Assembly (NCBI GenBank): GCA_029449235.1
Contig: JANATG010000005.1
Location: 1,798,001-1,862,000 of the forward strand
Reading direction: 5' to 3'
Length of the DNA: 64,000 nucleotides
DNA from: Linnemannia schmuckeri
Lineage: Eukaryota; Mortierellomycota; Mortierellomycetes; Mortierellales; Mortierellaceae
Position 1 is the first letter of the stretch, and each line of letters begins with the position of its first letter. The translations under genes and the position numbers were made by a program. Positions 32,864-45,222 of the stretch are shown here, in pieces. Below the pieces are notes generated by a model. The model searched no databases. It was not told the DNA's origin and was given only the letters and a program-made list of their open reading frames with translations.

Positions 32864-34919
32864 TCATTTCCCATAGCGCTCCAAACACATTGAAAACTTA
32901 CTCTGACGCTGGTTGTCGGTCTTCTTGGGCCACACTTTGTTCTTGTATTTCATGAGTTCCTGACCCATCAAGTATCCGTAGCGGTCGAAAAAGGCGCGGG
33001 GCAGCTCCCAGTTATGAGGGTCCAGAGGATGTCCGTGGCAGATAGCGCCACCAATCAAGAGTTGACAGAGATCCTCAATGTCATACTCGTTCTGGTGCAT
33101 AATCATCTGGGCCCTGAGCTTGGGGCAGGGGATCAGGTCAATGCGAGAGTCATGAGGGAGCGCATAAATCTTGGGATCAATGTTGGGGTCGGTTGCTGGA
33201 GGAGCAGAGGCAAGGATCCTGAGCTCCATCTGGAGGCGGTAGCTGGGGATGAGATCCTGCTTGAGATTGTTGTCGTCAAAGGTCATGTTAGGTGTCGCCA
33301 TGCTAAACTCATTGCTGTCAATATCGTCAGAGTCCAAGAAGGAGGGCGTTTGGACCGAGAAGCCATTGTCCATTGAGCCGGTGGTGAAAGTAAACATGTT
33401 TTGATTGGGCGAGAACGAATCCTGTGCCTGGCCAAAGAGCAAGTTGTCCGCAGCCATGTTCTGGGGCGAAGCAGACATCTTGTTGCTCGACGATTGCATG
33501 TTGTTGTTTTGTGAAAAGAGGGTCGACTGGAGATCATCATAAACGGATGTCTGCTTGGGGATCCAGTTGGGGGCGGTGAACTGGTTGCGAGATTCAGAGG
33601 CAGAGTCAGAGGGTGCAACAGGCGAGTTCATCTTGGTGTCGTCCGTGTTTGAAAAGAGGGTCGGGGCCTTATACAAAATGTCGCTGTTCATCGAAAAGAT
33701 GTTGTCGTCCTGAGGGTCGGCGAGTCCGAGCTGCGTCCAGGCATTCGAGGAGGATGAAGATGAAGCCGCTGAGCCAATATCGTTCATGGTCATCTGGTTA
33801 GAGTTGGCGTTCTGGTTGTTGCTGTAGTTCGACCTGTTTGCATTGGCAGCGGCCGTGGCAGCATGGGCGGCCATAGCAGCGGCCAAGGCCTGGTTCAGCA
33901 TTTGAACTTGGGTGGCATGTGGGATGCTGTCGTCGACGGGGACAGGGCCAGGCATGACAAGTGGAGTGGGGATGGGAGCAGGCGCAGGGGCTGGAGCCGC
34001 AGGGGCGACGGCGGCAGCAGCAGCTGTGGGAGCGGGTGTTGGGAGAGGCATAGGGACGGATGTGTTTGAAAGAGTGCTCTTGGAGACCGAGGGAGAAGGA
34101 GAAGGCTGCTGCGAGGGGACAGACATGGAGAGCTTGCGGGCAGTATGGTTCTCGTAGTGGCGGCGGTAGAGCTCAGCCTTGACATCCTGGAGAATGGTGG
34201 CGTTGCCAGTCTTGCCGAGAGCTGACTCGAAGGAAAAGACGACCTCGCGAAGGTAGTAGTTTTCGCTCTGAAGGGACTCGATGATGCTCTTGAGCTGCTG
34301 AGACTCACGTTGGAAGCGGACACCAGCGTGGTGATGAGTGTCCTTGAGTTCCTTGATCATGTTCTCGAGCTGCTGGAGGTGGCGCTCCTTGCGGTCGCGG
34401 AAGGCGCGTTGAGCGGCCCTGTTCTGCTCTTTGCGGACGGCAGGCGAGGCAGGGTTAGGCTTACGGCCGGGCTTCTTACGGGTCTTTGTCGGTGGCTGAG
34501 AAGACGAGTCACGGGTGCTGTTGTCGTGGCTCAGGACCGACTGGCGGTCCTGGTCGTCCTCAAAGTCCTCTTCATCTTCGGAGCCATGTTGTTCCTGACC
34601 TACATGATCATATTCAAAAACAGGAAGAATGATTAGGGGACCATGTACATTGCAAAGTATTCCATGTCCGTGTTCGTATGTGTTGTGGGAGTGAGAATGG
34701 AGCGTGTGTATATGTGTTGTGGATTTAACACCTGTCTATAGCGGTGTGTGACCAAAAAGTGGGACGAGGTACGAAAAAAAAAATAAATGGGTGAAAGCCA
34801 AGAGAGTGGAGAAAGTTACCGTTAGCAAGCTGGCTCCCGGGGTAAGGTCGCTTGTCGGGTCGATCCATGGACTCCGAGTGTCGGTGTGTGAGGTAAGTTT
34901 GGGGGGTAACTGAAGCCAT
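32864..34919 (-). CDS. Yap/AP-1-type bZIP transcription factor with DUF3425-like C-terminus
   Basis: Two exons, 34919-34820 and 34599-32864; 611 residues. The basic region NRAAQRAFRDRKERH (about 93-107) is the Yap/Pap1-class signature, followed by a leucine zipper-like helix (LQQLENMIKELK). It is preceded by an acidic segment and the AT-hook-like RKKPGRKPNP. The middle is Ala/Pro- and Asn/Ser-rich, probably activating. The C-terminal ~110 residues (SRIDLIPCPKLRAQM ... LCQLLIGG ... HNWELP ... FFDRYGYLMGQEL) match the DUF3425 pattern found in fungal bZIP proteins. No cysteine clusters like those of redox-controlled Yap1 are visible. The donor GTAACT and acceptor ATGTAG keep frame. The target genes are unknown. 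Confidence 0.9.
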
Positions 34920-36281
34920 TGTTAAAGGCAATAACGACAATTACGTGGAAGGGGTTGAATGAGTGTGAGTGGGTAGTGAGTGGGCGTGGATAAAGAGAGG
35001 GGAAAAGGGGAGGTCGGAGGGGCAAATTGCTGATAGAAAAGAGATAAGAGTAGGTGTGTTGGGGCGAGAGAGGGAAGAGAGGAAGTGGAAGAGGAGGAAG
35101 AGCGGGCGTTCAGAGTCGAGGAGTAGTTGTCGTGATCCGCATGCAAAAGGGCAGCGTTGAAGAATAAAGGGTAGTAAAAGAGAGCGTGAGGGAAGAAGGG
35201 AAGGTGGGCGAGGTAGGGGTGGAGAAAAGAACAAAAGGGAAAAAAGAAAGAGAAGAGAAAAGAGAAGGGAAAGAAGAGAAAAGTGTGGAGGAAGAAAAGG
35301 AAAAGAGGGTCAGTCAGGGTATCTGAGAAAAAAAAAAATGATGGGGTGTCACGCAGGCAACAAAATAAAGAGCTTATTTGCATTTAGAGACATGTTTTTT
35401 TTATCCCCACTCAGACATTAGCCAAGACAGCCAAGCCATATGGCGCTGATTTCTGTTATTGCAAGTCTCGTAATTCATTCATTCGCCCATCGAAGGCAAT
35501 GCTCCCGATGGGCAATCCTATCTATCATTCCTCCCTTTCACTTGTTTTTTATATTGCTCTGCTCTGCATCGGCATCGAATCTATATCGACTAATGACTAT
35601 GAGCACACCTGCACTCTCGTCTATTGTAGACACACGCCATACATCATCAACCATAAAAACAAAACAAAAGAAAAAAACAAGTAGGGCTCATTTTCCTTCC
35701 TTCCTTCCTTCTCACTTTTCTTCGTTTTCTTTCTCGGTTCTCTTTTTTATCGATTTACTCTCCTCTCTCCAACACACTCTCTCGCGCTTATACCCATATT
35801 GCGGATGGTCCAAAACTAGAGCAGACACACACAACTGGACTGAACTGTGAACGTTAAGTGTGCGTGTGTGCGCGCGCGTGTTGGTGTGTGTATGGTTCAT
35901 TAGCCTGGCACAATGAACAACAAGTAAACAAAGGAGGAAAGGAGAAAGCTGACTTGAGGACGTTGCTCTACAGAGTAGACGCCGTCCTTTCTACAATAGG
36001 ATCATCTTTATAGGCCACCACTTGGCTACTTATTTTCTTGTTTGCATTGCTTTGACCTTGTGCCTCGCCCTTCCGGAAGGAAGGAAGAGAAGGGAAGGAA
36101 GGGAAGGAATAGTAGGGATGATGATACGTGTTTGCGCCCAAAGGCTATTCCACTCCACCCCACTCCACTCGCTCTAACCCTTCGGTTACAGTTAAACACA
36201 TGTCTATGTAAGAGTCTCCTCCACTCACCATGCATCAAGGCTTGCCAAATAAAATAAACAAACCAACAAAGTGCTCTCGTA

Positions 36282-36304
36282 TTTTTTTTTTTTTTTTTTT
36301 TTTT
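36282..36304. repeat. T23 homopolymer
   Basis: Run of 23 T followed by a GC-richer ~130-bp stretch (ccaacaacttgctccacggagtgg...). On the minus strand this could be the poly(A) tail of a short retrosequence; no flanking repeat was found. Confidence 0.6.
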
Positions 36305-38005
36305 CCAACAACTTGCTCCACGGAGTGGCTCTGGCCAGGCATGGTCTAGTCCAGCAAATCAGCGTCAACAGCGACAGCACTGTTCCTCTTCGCTGTTGCC
36401 TGTAGTTCGAAGCCATGTCTCGGATCTCGGGCCTCCTCAAACGCATACTTTATTATTCATTCCGTACCACCTTCATATATTATCATCGAGTGCGCACCTT
36501 ATGACCACCTTGGGGACACATTATTGCATGTCCTCTCCTCCTTGGCAACCCTGTCTCTAGCTACTCCACAAAACAACATCCAGGCACAGGCAGCTCCCAA
36601 TGCTAATCAGGCCATGTCCATTTCGCCCACAAACAAAGAACCGTCGATTATTATCCGACTGCGCTCTCGAACATCTCGCTCTCACTCCTCCACCTCTGTC
36701 CATCTCCCCCTGACTTTCTCAATCTCCACAAGAGCTTGCCTCGATAAATTGGGTTCTCTCATATTCCTTGGTCATCTCCACATCGGATCTCGTGTTGATC
36801 GTTTTTTTCCTTACTCTCTTTCTTTTCGGTCATCTTCGTCGTCTTATTTCCGCTTCTTCTATTCAGGCGCCACATCCAAACATAAAAACAAAACAAACAA
36901 GAACTTTACAGAAAATGCAATAAAGAACACGCAATCAGTTGAATGATGTTGTTTAGAGAAATCAGTTGTGACGTTGTTTAGAGTATTGGTGGTCGATGCT
37001 CATTCACGCTGTAACGGTTCGTTGTAGTTACCATTTTTATCCTATCCTCGCGTTCCTCCATACTTTATCTGCCATGATAAACATACACACATACCTTCAA
37101 CGAACAAACGTTATTGCTTAATTCCTACAATGTCATGCCATGTTCCATCATTGACAACTACCTAACTTAAACAGCAAAGCAAAGCACACACTTTAGCCTA
37201 CTGAAATGTATTAAAAAAACACATACACAACCAAGAATTTGGCGCGTAACTAAACAGGCATGCAGCGACTAAGACAGCAACAACAGCAACATCAACAAAG
37301 CTGGTGACCATTACTCATGTCCATTATTTACATCGTTTCTCTTGTCATGCATCATCAAGTACATATATACACAGAAAGGAGAATAAAACAACGACCGGAA
37401 ATGAAAAAGCACATGGCAACGAAAACAAAAACAACGCAACAGCAAAGGAGCAAGAGGGAAGGGGAAGTGAATATGAAGCGGAGGAAAAGTAAAATAAAAT
37501 AATAAAACACGAGGAACGAGTGTTGTATGTGTTTCTCCTCTCCTCAATGCTCTCAACCATTCCTCCTTTTCTTTCTTCATCATGACTCTCTCCCTCGTGG
37601 ATGTGTAATGTAGTGGACAGGTGAGAGGAGAACTGTTCTATTGAAAGAGACACGCGCACACACAGGCGGAAAAGAAGACAGAGCACGGTAGGATGGATGA
37701 ATAGGCCTTCAACTATCGGTCCCAAAATGAATAGGTAAGGGGAGGTTGGGTTCTGATGTTGAGCCGTGCGCGCTCTCCACTGCGAGAGGGTTCGGTCCTT
37801 CAAACGAGAGGCAGAGCGAACGAAAAAGAGAGCGACGGTGAGAAAAAAATCTGAACATGTCAAATGCGTTGGAAGAGATAGCGTAATAGGGGGGAAGCAA
37901 ACCCCATGAGTTCGTGTTTTCATTTGTTTTCTTGTTCATTTATTCTCAGCATGCACAGCCGTGGTCACCTTGTTTCCTTTTTTTTTTTTTTTTTTTTTTA
38001 CGAGC

Positions 38006-38031
38006 ATGGGCATGGGCATGGGCATGGGCAT
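38006..38031. repeat. hexanucleotide microsatellite (gggcat)n
   Basis: About four copies of catggg/gggcat, directly after a T22 run. Confidence 0.85.
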
Positions 38032-38482
38032 GGTGAGTTTTAGGGGAAGAGATAGGGAAGCGAAATTAGGTAGGGGTACAACGTGCTGGATATGTATCTG
38101 ACCGACCATATCGCCTGTCTGTCCGTCCGTTTGTCGTTCCGTTGCTCTCTTCTCTCGCACTGTGCTCATTGCATCCCATGGACAAAGAACGCGCCCAATG
38201 ATGGCCCTTATCGATAATACAAAAGCGAGGCCTTCAATCAGCTATCGCACATTTGCACATCATATATCTGCACGGGCTTGCAAGCAAAAAAAAAGGAAAA
38301 GAAAGAGAGAGAGTATAAAGAGTATAGCGACATGTTCACCGCAAAGTAACAAGGCAAAAAACCACTCCCCTTTTCGGTCCAATTGCCCAATGTCCTTGTT
38401 AATGCCAATGTCAATGCATTTGGTAGCAATCACACACTTTATTAACACGTACCCACTGACCACCCTCACAATCATTGACACA

Positions 38483-38518
38483 GGCCTGACCTAACCTGAC
38501 CTGACCTGACCTGACCTG
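38483..38518. repeat. pentanucleotide microsatellite (ctgac)n
   Basis: Six imperfect copies of cctgac/cctaac upstream of the CT-rich leader of the bHLH gene. Confidence 0.8.
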
Positions 38519-38829
38519 GCCGATTTTCCCCTTTTCTCAATCTCTTTTAATCACTCTTCCGTTGTTGTTCTCGTTCAAACCTTCCTTTATCTCTCCTTTT
38601 CTCTTCTTTTTTCTCTTCATCCATCATCCCACTTTTCCCTTCTCAAACACATTTCTCATTCACCCTCCCTTTCCCCTTCATTCCTTCTCCTTTGCGCATA
38701 GACCAACTAGACTTTCACTCCCTCTCTCTCTCACTCTCTCTCACACATTCTCTCCCCCTCACTCTCACACTCCTTCACACTCCATAAACGCCCTTTCTAC
38801 CTACATACACTCGATTTATATCTGCAGAA

Positions 38830-39067
38830 ATGGACAACCTATTCAACACCGACTCTGGGTTCAGACCTCCATCCCCGCTCACCTTCTCCTCCGCACCTGG
38901 TCCGGGCCTCTTTGGCGATACTCTGGGGTTCGAAGGTACTTTTTACCCAAAAAAACGCCACAAACACATGGATACATACATCCATTCGCTTTGCTTTCCT
39001 CCCTCCCCCAAAATACCACGGATTCGCGCTTTCTTTTTCTGGTGGTCCCTCTTCCTTTATTTTACTG

Positions 39068-39126
<59 letters not shown>

Positions 39127-40825
39127 CGCGCGCAGAGAAAAAGGGAGAAAGGGGAAAGGGAGAAAGAGAAATGAGCGTACAGTATCTAATGTATACAGAA
39201 GATGGCGCTAATACCAACCTTTCATCCTCTCAATTTCTAATGGCCTATCTCCCATGATAGACTTTCGTTTCGCAAACCAAGATTTCCTCAGCATGCCCAC
39301 GGCAGCAACGGCAACAGCACCATCAACAGACCAACCAGGAGCAACAGCTCCGTCTCTCCCAGGAATGATGATGATGGGCAATAGCGACCCATCAATGCAG
39401 CTCTTCAACCCGTCCGAACAACGCTACTTTTCAGAATTCCTCGACACCCTGGTTGTTGACCAGGATTTCACGTTCGACCCGAGCGCGATACCCAACCTGC
39501 CCAACCTGCCCCTGTTCTCTCAGGATATTGTTGCCATGCCAGGTGGTGGATTTAATATAGATATTAATGCGCCTTATCGAATGCCTGTTTTATCTGGTGG
39601 CGTGTCCCAGCAGCAGCAACAGGCACCACAGCTTCCTTCACAGCAACCTCATCCACCGCATGGTGTTCCCATGGACTATGATATGAGTAATCCCGCCTTT
39701 AATGACCAGCAAGCAGCATCTGTATATACCCAACATCCTATCTCCGTCCCTGCCAAACGTTCAAAAACCAACAAGGGTGGCGCCTCCTCCTCTTCTATCG
39801 ACAGCCCTGCTCGCAGAGGCACCCCTTCCTCCTCAAGACCCTCTTCACTCGATGCACATGTCTCTGCGCATGATCCTGCCGGTACCAGGATAGCGACGCC
39901 GATTCAACAGCTGTCCAAGTTGTCCCTCAACCAGTCCGCGGCCGCGGCCGCCGCAGCACAAGTAACAGCAACCACATCGTCGACCAAAGCCAAAAAGAAC
40001 AAGCGCGAGGAAGATGATCCCACTCAAAAACCTGGAAGCAGTAATAACAACAGCCACCGCTCCCCAACGTCCCGCTCACAACCTTATAATTCACAACAAT
40101 CGAGTCACCAACAGCGCCGACAACAAAAGGAGGGCAGCCGCGACCGGAATACGTCTATGTCAGATGAAGATGGCGGCGGTGGTGGCGGCTCTGATTCTGC
40201 TACTTCTATGAGTAATTCTGCCAAAGCTTCGACCTCGGCCTCTGCTGGTGCTGGCGCACCTGCTATCACACCGAAGCGCAAACCTTACAAGGAGCTCTTG
40301 ACAGAGGAAGAGAAGCGGGCAAACCATATTGCATCTGAGCAGAAGCGACGCAACACCATCCGCAACGGATTCAAGGACATGACAGATATCATCCCGGACC
40401 TCAAGGATGTCAACAGTTCCAAGTCGACCATCTTGTTCAAGGCTGTCGACTTTATCAAGCATCTCGAAAGAAGAAATCGCATCCTGCAGGAGAAGGCGAC
40501 TCAGCTCGAGTCTAGATTGCTCATGCAGAAGGGTAGTGGGCATCCACAGATTCAGTCTCAGGCACAGGCTCACAACCTCCACCAACAGGTTCACTCTCAG
40601 CAACAACAACATTCCTCTTATCGGACATCCCTATACGACCATTCCCCTCAACAACAACCCCAACACGTACAACCGCATTTACAACAGCAACATCATCATC
40701 AACATGTCTCCCATCACCAGCAGCAGCAGCACCGCAATCAACAACCATCATATCATAGCTCGGGTCTTGACGATAAGCGGCTACAGGAAATCCCCAATAT
40801 TTACCCCGTTTCCATGAGTCGATAG
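38830..40825 (+). CDS. bHLH transcription factor
   Basis: Two exons, 38830-38935 and 39261-40825; 556 residues. The bHLH domain (about 388-440) reads NHIASEQKRRNTIRNGFKD, with the H-E-R E-box-contacting triad, then a loop (IIPDLKDVNSSKST) and helix 2 (ILFKAVDFIKHLERRN) running into a short coiled coil. KPYKELLTEEEKR precedes the domain. The rest is Gln, His, Ser and poly-Ala rich, with a Gln/His C-tail. The layout recalls Ino4/Max/SREBP-like fungal factors, but the SREBP-type Tyr is absent (Arg is seen instead) and no membrane segments exist, so I expect a CACGTG-type E-box binder. Intron 1 contains an uninterrupted T56 run. Start ATG 38830 follows a long CT-rich leader. Confidence 0.9.
39071..39126 (+). 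repeat. T56 homopolymer in intron 1 of the bHLH gene
   Basis: An uninterrupted T run on the sense strand between the 5' splice site (38936) and the acceptor (39260). Its length is probably unstable, and sequencing error is possible. Confidence 0.95.
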
Positions 40826-40833
40826 ATACCCTT

Positions 40834-40835
<2 letters not shown>

Positions 40836-40875
<40 letters not shown>
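40836..40875 (+). repeat. T40 homopolymer after the bHLH stop
   Basis: Begins 10 bp after the stop codon, in the presumed 3' UTR, followed by two shorter T runs. Confidence 0.9.
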
Positions 40876-40876
<1 letters not shown>

Positions 40877-41107
40877 ATTTTTTTTTGATTTTTTTTTTTT
40901 CTCAGTTCGACTCAAGGTTCAAGAGTTAATAAAAAATAAGATGGCCCATCATTCTTTTTTGCAACACAAAAACAACGACATGAATTATCTTAAAAACGTG
41001 TAAACAAGGTGGCCTCCATTCTTCGTATTCACGACGTTTTTGGATCAAAGTAGGGGGGATCTAGCACCCTTAAATAGCTGTGTGTATCGGTTGTTTTGGC
41101 TGACGGT

Positions 41108-44078
41108 TCATGCGCGACTCCTCCGCCGGGACCATTCTCCAGGTCTTCCTGATGACATGGATCTGTCTGGAGGTCCACCACCACTGCCCCTCCCACTTCC
41201 ACCACCACCACCTCCTTGTCCTCCTCCACCAAATCCAGGACGATTTCGCAGCATACTGCCTCGAGCATGCGGCATCTGCATCATATGCCTATTGAATGAA
41301 AGCGGTCTTCCACCTGGTGGTCCTAACATCGATATCGGTGGTGGCGGGCCATCATTATGGCCATAGTATCCACCAGCACCGCGTCCACTGTTGCCAGTCC
41401 CAACAGCATTACTTCCAGTGCCACTGCCACCTCCACTACTGTTGCTGCTATTGTTGTTACTGCTGCTATTGTTGTTGCTGTTGCTGTTCCCAAATCCTAT
41501 TCTGGTAGGAGGAGGACCCTGAGCATGATGATAGCCGAGGGAACCACCACCTTGCTGTCGATACGATCCACCTCCACCGCTGCCACTACCATTCATTCCT
41601 GAAGACATAAGCGACGATGGTCCGTTGCCGCCCTTGCCTCGATGGTACCCGTCATCACCATGATAACTATCCCCTCCAAGGCTCCTAGCCGACGACGACG
41701 ACGGTCCACCATGATGATGATGTCGAACCTGTGGCTTTTCCGGGAGTCCGTTGTTGTTATGGTTATGACTGTTGCTGTTGCTGTGGTTATTGTTGCTCCC
41801 GCTCCCGCCGCCACCATGACGGTTAGCATGAGATCCCGGTAAATCCGCCCGCGGATACTTGTTAGAAGCCGATGATGATTCAGAATAGAACGATGACGAA
41901 TACATAGGTCCGAATGATCCTGCGCCCGAGCCTCGGTAGTTGTTGCTGTTGTTCGAAGGACCGTCCTCCCCAATTGGGGAGATGCTCCGCTGTCGTTTCG
42001 GTTTCATCATGGTCGCTCCCGCGGATAATGGCGGTGATGCAAACGAGTTCGTCGGTGTCGATGACGTCGAGTTGGATGAAGAATTCGAGAGCGTAGGTTT
42101 CCTTGGGATTTCCAAGTTCAGTTTTGATCTGTCGATAATCCGTTCGTGCTCGCGTCTAGTAGTTTTCGTGAATCAAAGATACGAGTTAGTATATGACCTC
42201 TTTCTTTGAATATCCTGGGGCTTGAAAAAAAGTCCAATGCAGCAATCCATCGTTGTGAACGCACCTTTTGATGTTTGGTCGAGGGGGTTCGGTTCTCCGG
42301 TCGTGACCTTGATCCACTGACTTTTTTGAACTTTCTGGTCTCCTGCCTACATCCTTGCCGTCCCTTTCCAACAAGCGAGCAACCTTGCTGTCTCTAAATG
42401 GTGGCCGATCCAACGGCGCCGGCCTTGTCAAGGCCTCCAATGCAGATGATGAAAACTTGTCGTGACGCGCGTCATCTGCTTGTGGTGGTTGCGTTGGTTG
42501 CGGTGGTTGCGGTGGTTGCGGCAGTTGCGGTAATTGCGGTAATTGAGGTAACAGAGGTAGTTGAGGCAGTTGCGGTAAATGCGGTGGTTGTGGGAGCGGT
42601 GGAGGCTGTGGTAATTGTGGAGGTTGTGGCAGTTGAGGCGGGATGTCCAGTGGCAGTGTAGATGCGCCCGTTGTTGTTGGTGGCGCCGATGGAGGTTCCT
42701 GTTCCTTCTTTTGTAACGTACTCCGGAAAAGCGCAAAGAGTCGGCTCTTCTCTTTCTTCAATTCTTCCAGCTGTAACAGAATATCCTGTTCGATTGGATC
42801 GATCTCAGGTTTTTCCTCAACAATGGCGCCCTCCTTAGTCGCATATAACGTCGGTTCTTGCTCGAGCCTAGTATCTTCTGAGATGTTCACTACTGCTGGC
42901 GCTGCTTCTGTTGTTGTTGGCAATTGCTCTTCCATAGTAACTTCTTCGACTGTTGGTCCTGCAGGTGCAACCGATATTGTGTCCTCAAGAGTAGGCTGCG
43001 TTGCTGACGTATCCTGATGTGAGACGTTATCGTTGTTGTCTCCAGCGCCACCGCCCTTCTTCAACAGTTCCGGTAGGATTCCCACTGTTGCCTCAACGAC
43101 AGAGTCCGCCGGCGAGGAGCTCTTTGTCCTTAGATACTCAATCTTCCATCGACTCCTTGCGTTCATGCGTTCGCCATCGAGTATCGAATGGGGTCCAGAT
43201 ATAGCATGTTGGTGGCCATGATGATGGTGGTGTCCGTGATGACCATTATGATGAAGGTGTCGATGACCTTTTGAGGGTGAATCCGATAACAGCGGCGACG
43301 GCGAAGGACCATTTGGAGCTATTGTTAGTCAACATAAACAAAAGGAGAGGTTGATGTGTGAGAACGGAGGAATGAATACAGTCGAGAGTAGTATTGCGCC
43401 AAAGGAGAAAATGAAAAAGACAGGCAATCCCCAAGATCAGTAAACAAAGCGGCAGAGTCCCAAAATGCCTTCACTCTGTCATCGTCCCCCCTCGCTGTCT
43501 TGTCATTCTGTGTTTGCTCTCGCTCTCGGATGATTTTTGTTCACTTTTTGCCAGCACTCTCCGTCCTTCCATGCCCTTCTTCGTCGCCTTTCTCTGCTTG
43601 CCTTGTCTGCCTGCGAAAGATCACTTTTGAGATCGTGCCGAGGAAGATAATAAAAAACTCACACGCACACATCTGCACAAAACAACGGACGGCAGAGGAG
43701 ACGATCGAGCAAGTAAATAAAACCAATCACCAACGACCGCGTGTTTTTATGAATATATTTCGAAAACAAAAGGCGGAAGCGTTCTACACTAACCAAGAAC
43801 GCCCTTCAACATGTTTTCTAATCCCCCATCCGTTAACCTCGCCAGAAAAAAAAAGCAACATAAACATAATACTCAGTCGTGGGAGCTTTCAAACAAGGAG
43901 AAAACAAAAGGCTCTTACCACTTCTGACGACCGCGAACGAGTTGCCAAGAAAGGACTCGTCTTCCTCGGTGGATGCTTCCTCCTCCTCTTCTTCCCGCTG
44001 TTGGACAATCCTCTTGGCTAGAGCTCGACGAATGATTGCATTCCGTCCTGGATCGACTTGTACTTCGAAAACTGTCAT
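41108..44078 (-). CDS. uncharacterised low-complexity protein with coiled coil and Gly-rich C-terminus
   Basis: Three exons, 44078-43919, 43318-42265, 42155-41108; 753 residues, phases consistent. N-terminus VDPGRNAIIRRALAKRIVQQ with an acidic run; His-rich segment (about 74-92); conserved-looking NARSRWKIEYLRTK (about 106); a predicted coiled coil EQDILLQLEELKKEKSRLFA (about 225-245); ~50 residues of LPQLPQP-type repeats (about 280-330); and a charged helix HERIIDRSKLNLEIPRKP across the last junction. Then come Ser/Asn/Gly-rich sequence and an Arg/Gly-rich end (GSGRGSGGGPPDRSMSSGRP) like RNA-binding RGG regions. No family is recognised; an RNA- or chromatin-associated scaffold is a guess. 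It is convergent with the bHLH gene (282 bp between stops). Confidence 0.75.
42480..42640 (-). repeat. in-frame minisatellite coding Leu/Pro/Gln repeats
   Basis: About 160 bp of 9-base units related to ggttgcggt/ggtaattgc (plus strand), which code LPQ and PPQ words in the 753-residue protein. The unit is a multiple of three, so length changes keep the frame. Confidence 0.85.
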
Positions 44079-44294
44079 TCAAAAGTCTGGTGGAGTCCTG
44101 AGAGAAAAAAGGCGGATCCTGTCCCTTTGATTTGGTGTTGTGATTGTCGACAAAAAAGTGAGACGAGTAGGTGTGGTTGTAAAGGAGAGAGTGAGTGGGC
44201 TGAAGGGAAGAGAGGGAAGGAGGGTTGCGGCCGTTAGATTGCAGTTTTAGGGAGGAAGAGAAAGGCGAGATGGAGCAAGAGAGGCGTGAATGAG

Positions 44295-44317
44295 AAAAAA
44301 AAAAAAAAAAAAAAAAA
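44295..44317. repeat. A23 homopolymer
   Basis: Lies ~220 bp upstream of the minus-strand gene that starts at 44078; T-rich on that gene's sense strand, probably within its leader or promoter. Confidence 0.9.
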
Positions 44318-45222
44318 GACGGAAAAGAACATAGAGAAGTGGTGAGTGAGTGAGTCGATTGATGCACGTGACCATCGCCAATTTTTGGAGGAGAGGCGAG
44401 TTGAACTGCCATTTTGGTCTTGAAGACAACACGATTGCTCGGGAGTTAGGATAGTAAGGAAAGAAAGAGAAAGATATTTGCACACGAGCGTGAAACGGAT
44501 AATGATGGAATATGATCAAACCAAATACAAAAAGGAAAGAGATAGCTTAGTTGTATCATAGATTGTGGCTAACGGCTGGTTACGATGGGATGTAAGAAGA
44601 TTTTTTTTATTACAAGAATAATCTGACAGGGTCCTTACTGCGTTCTGAGTGATCAGTGTGTATCTCAGGGTGGCGCAATTAACCTTTGTCGTTGATCATC
44701 TTCTTCTGCCTTGTTGTTGCATCAGTCCGCCAACTGGTCGATCAGTGCTGTTCTTTGGACATTTTTGCTTCTTTTCTTAGGAGGATCACTTTGGAATACT
44801 GGAATACAACCCATCCTTCGATCAGCAAACAACTTGCCGATCTTTCGGTACCTAACTAACGTTTTGGTGTAAAAGATGAACTGTCACTAAATATAAATAT
44901 TATTCTTGCTTCTCTCTTGCGATGTAAGAAGAACCTTGGAACTTTTGGCTTCCTCTCCTGATGTTCGATCGTGCCACCAAGAATGAACGGCGGGCTGTGC
45001 CATTTTCATAATAGACCAGGTGATTATGCAATTAGAGAAAAGAGTGGTATGCCCCTTTCACTTCCTCCTACTTTTCATACAAGACTCCTTCCCCTTTCCG
45101 TGCGCACTTTTGTTTCTCTTTTTCTTCCCCCGCCCTCCTTTGCCAAATCATCCTCTTTGTCCATTCCTTTCACCCCACACATCTTCATTCTTTTCATTAA
45201 CGTAACACAACACAGAACAACC
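44318..45222. other. divergent intergenic region
   Basis: Upstream of both the 753-residue protein gene (minus) and the carboxypeptidase gene (plus). From about 45055 the plus strand is CT-rich leader. Nothing else was recognised. Confidence 0.45.

Larger units (their letters stand above)
34920..38829. other. 3.9-kb divergent intergenic region between two transcription factor genes
   Basis: The leaders of the minus-strand bZIP gene (purine-rich plus strand to about 35320) and the plus-strand bHLH gene (CT-rich from about 38540) lie at its ends. Between them I see T23 at 36282-36304, T22 at 37978-37999, a (gggcat) tandem repeat near 38006-38030 and a (ctgac)-type repeat near 38483-38516. No gene was supported. 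Such a long shared upstream region suggests complex control. Confidence 0.5.

Noticed and set aside
36524..36946. 140-codon plus frame
   Set aside because: Ser/His-rich translation of CT-rich intergenic DNA; no supporting signal.
37345..37923. 192-codon minus frame
   Set aside because: Low-complexity hydrophobic/Ser translation in the long divergent spacer; no motif.
38006..38518. Short tandem repeats considered as CRISPR or telomeric arrays
   Set aside because: No spacers, units too short; plain microsatellites. No CRISPR array is present in the window.
42398..42661. Val/Ala-rich plus frame
   Set aside because: Antisense shadow of the Leu/Pro/Gln minisatellite.
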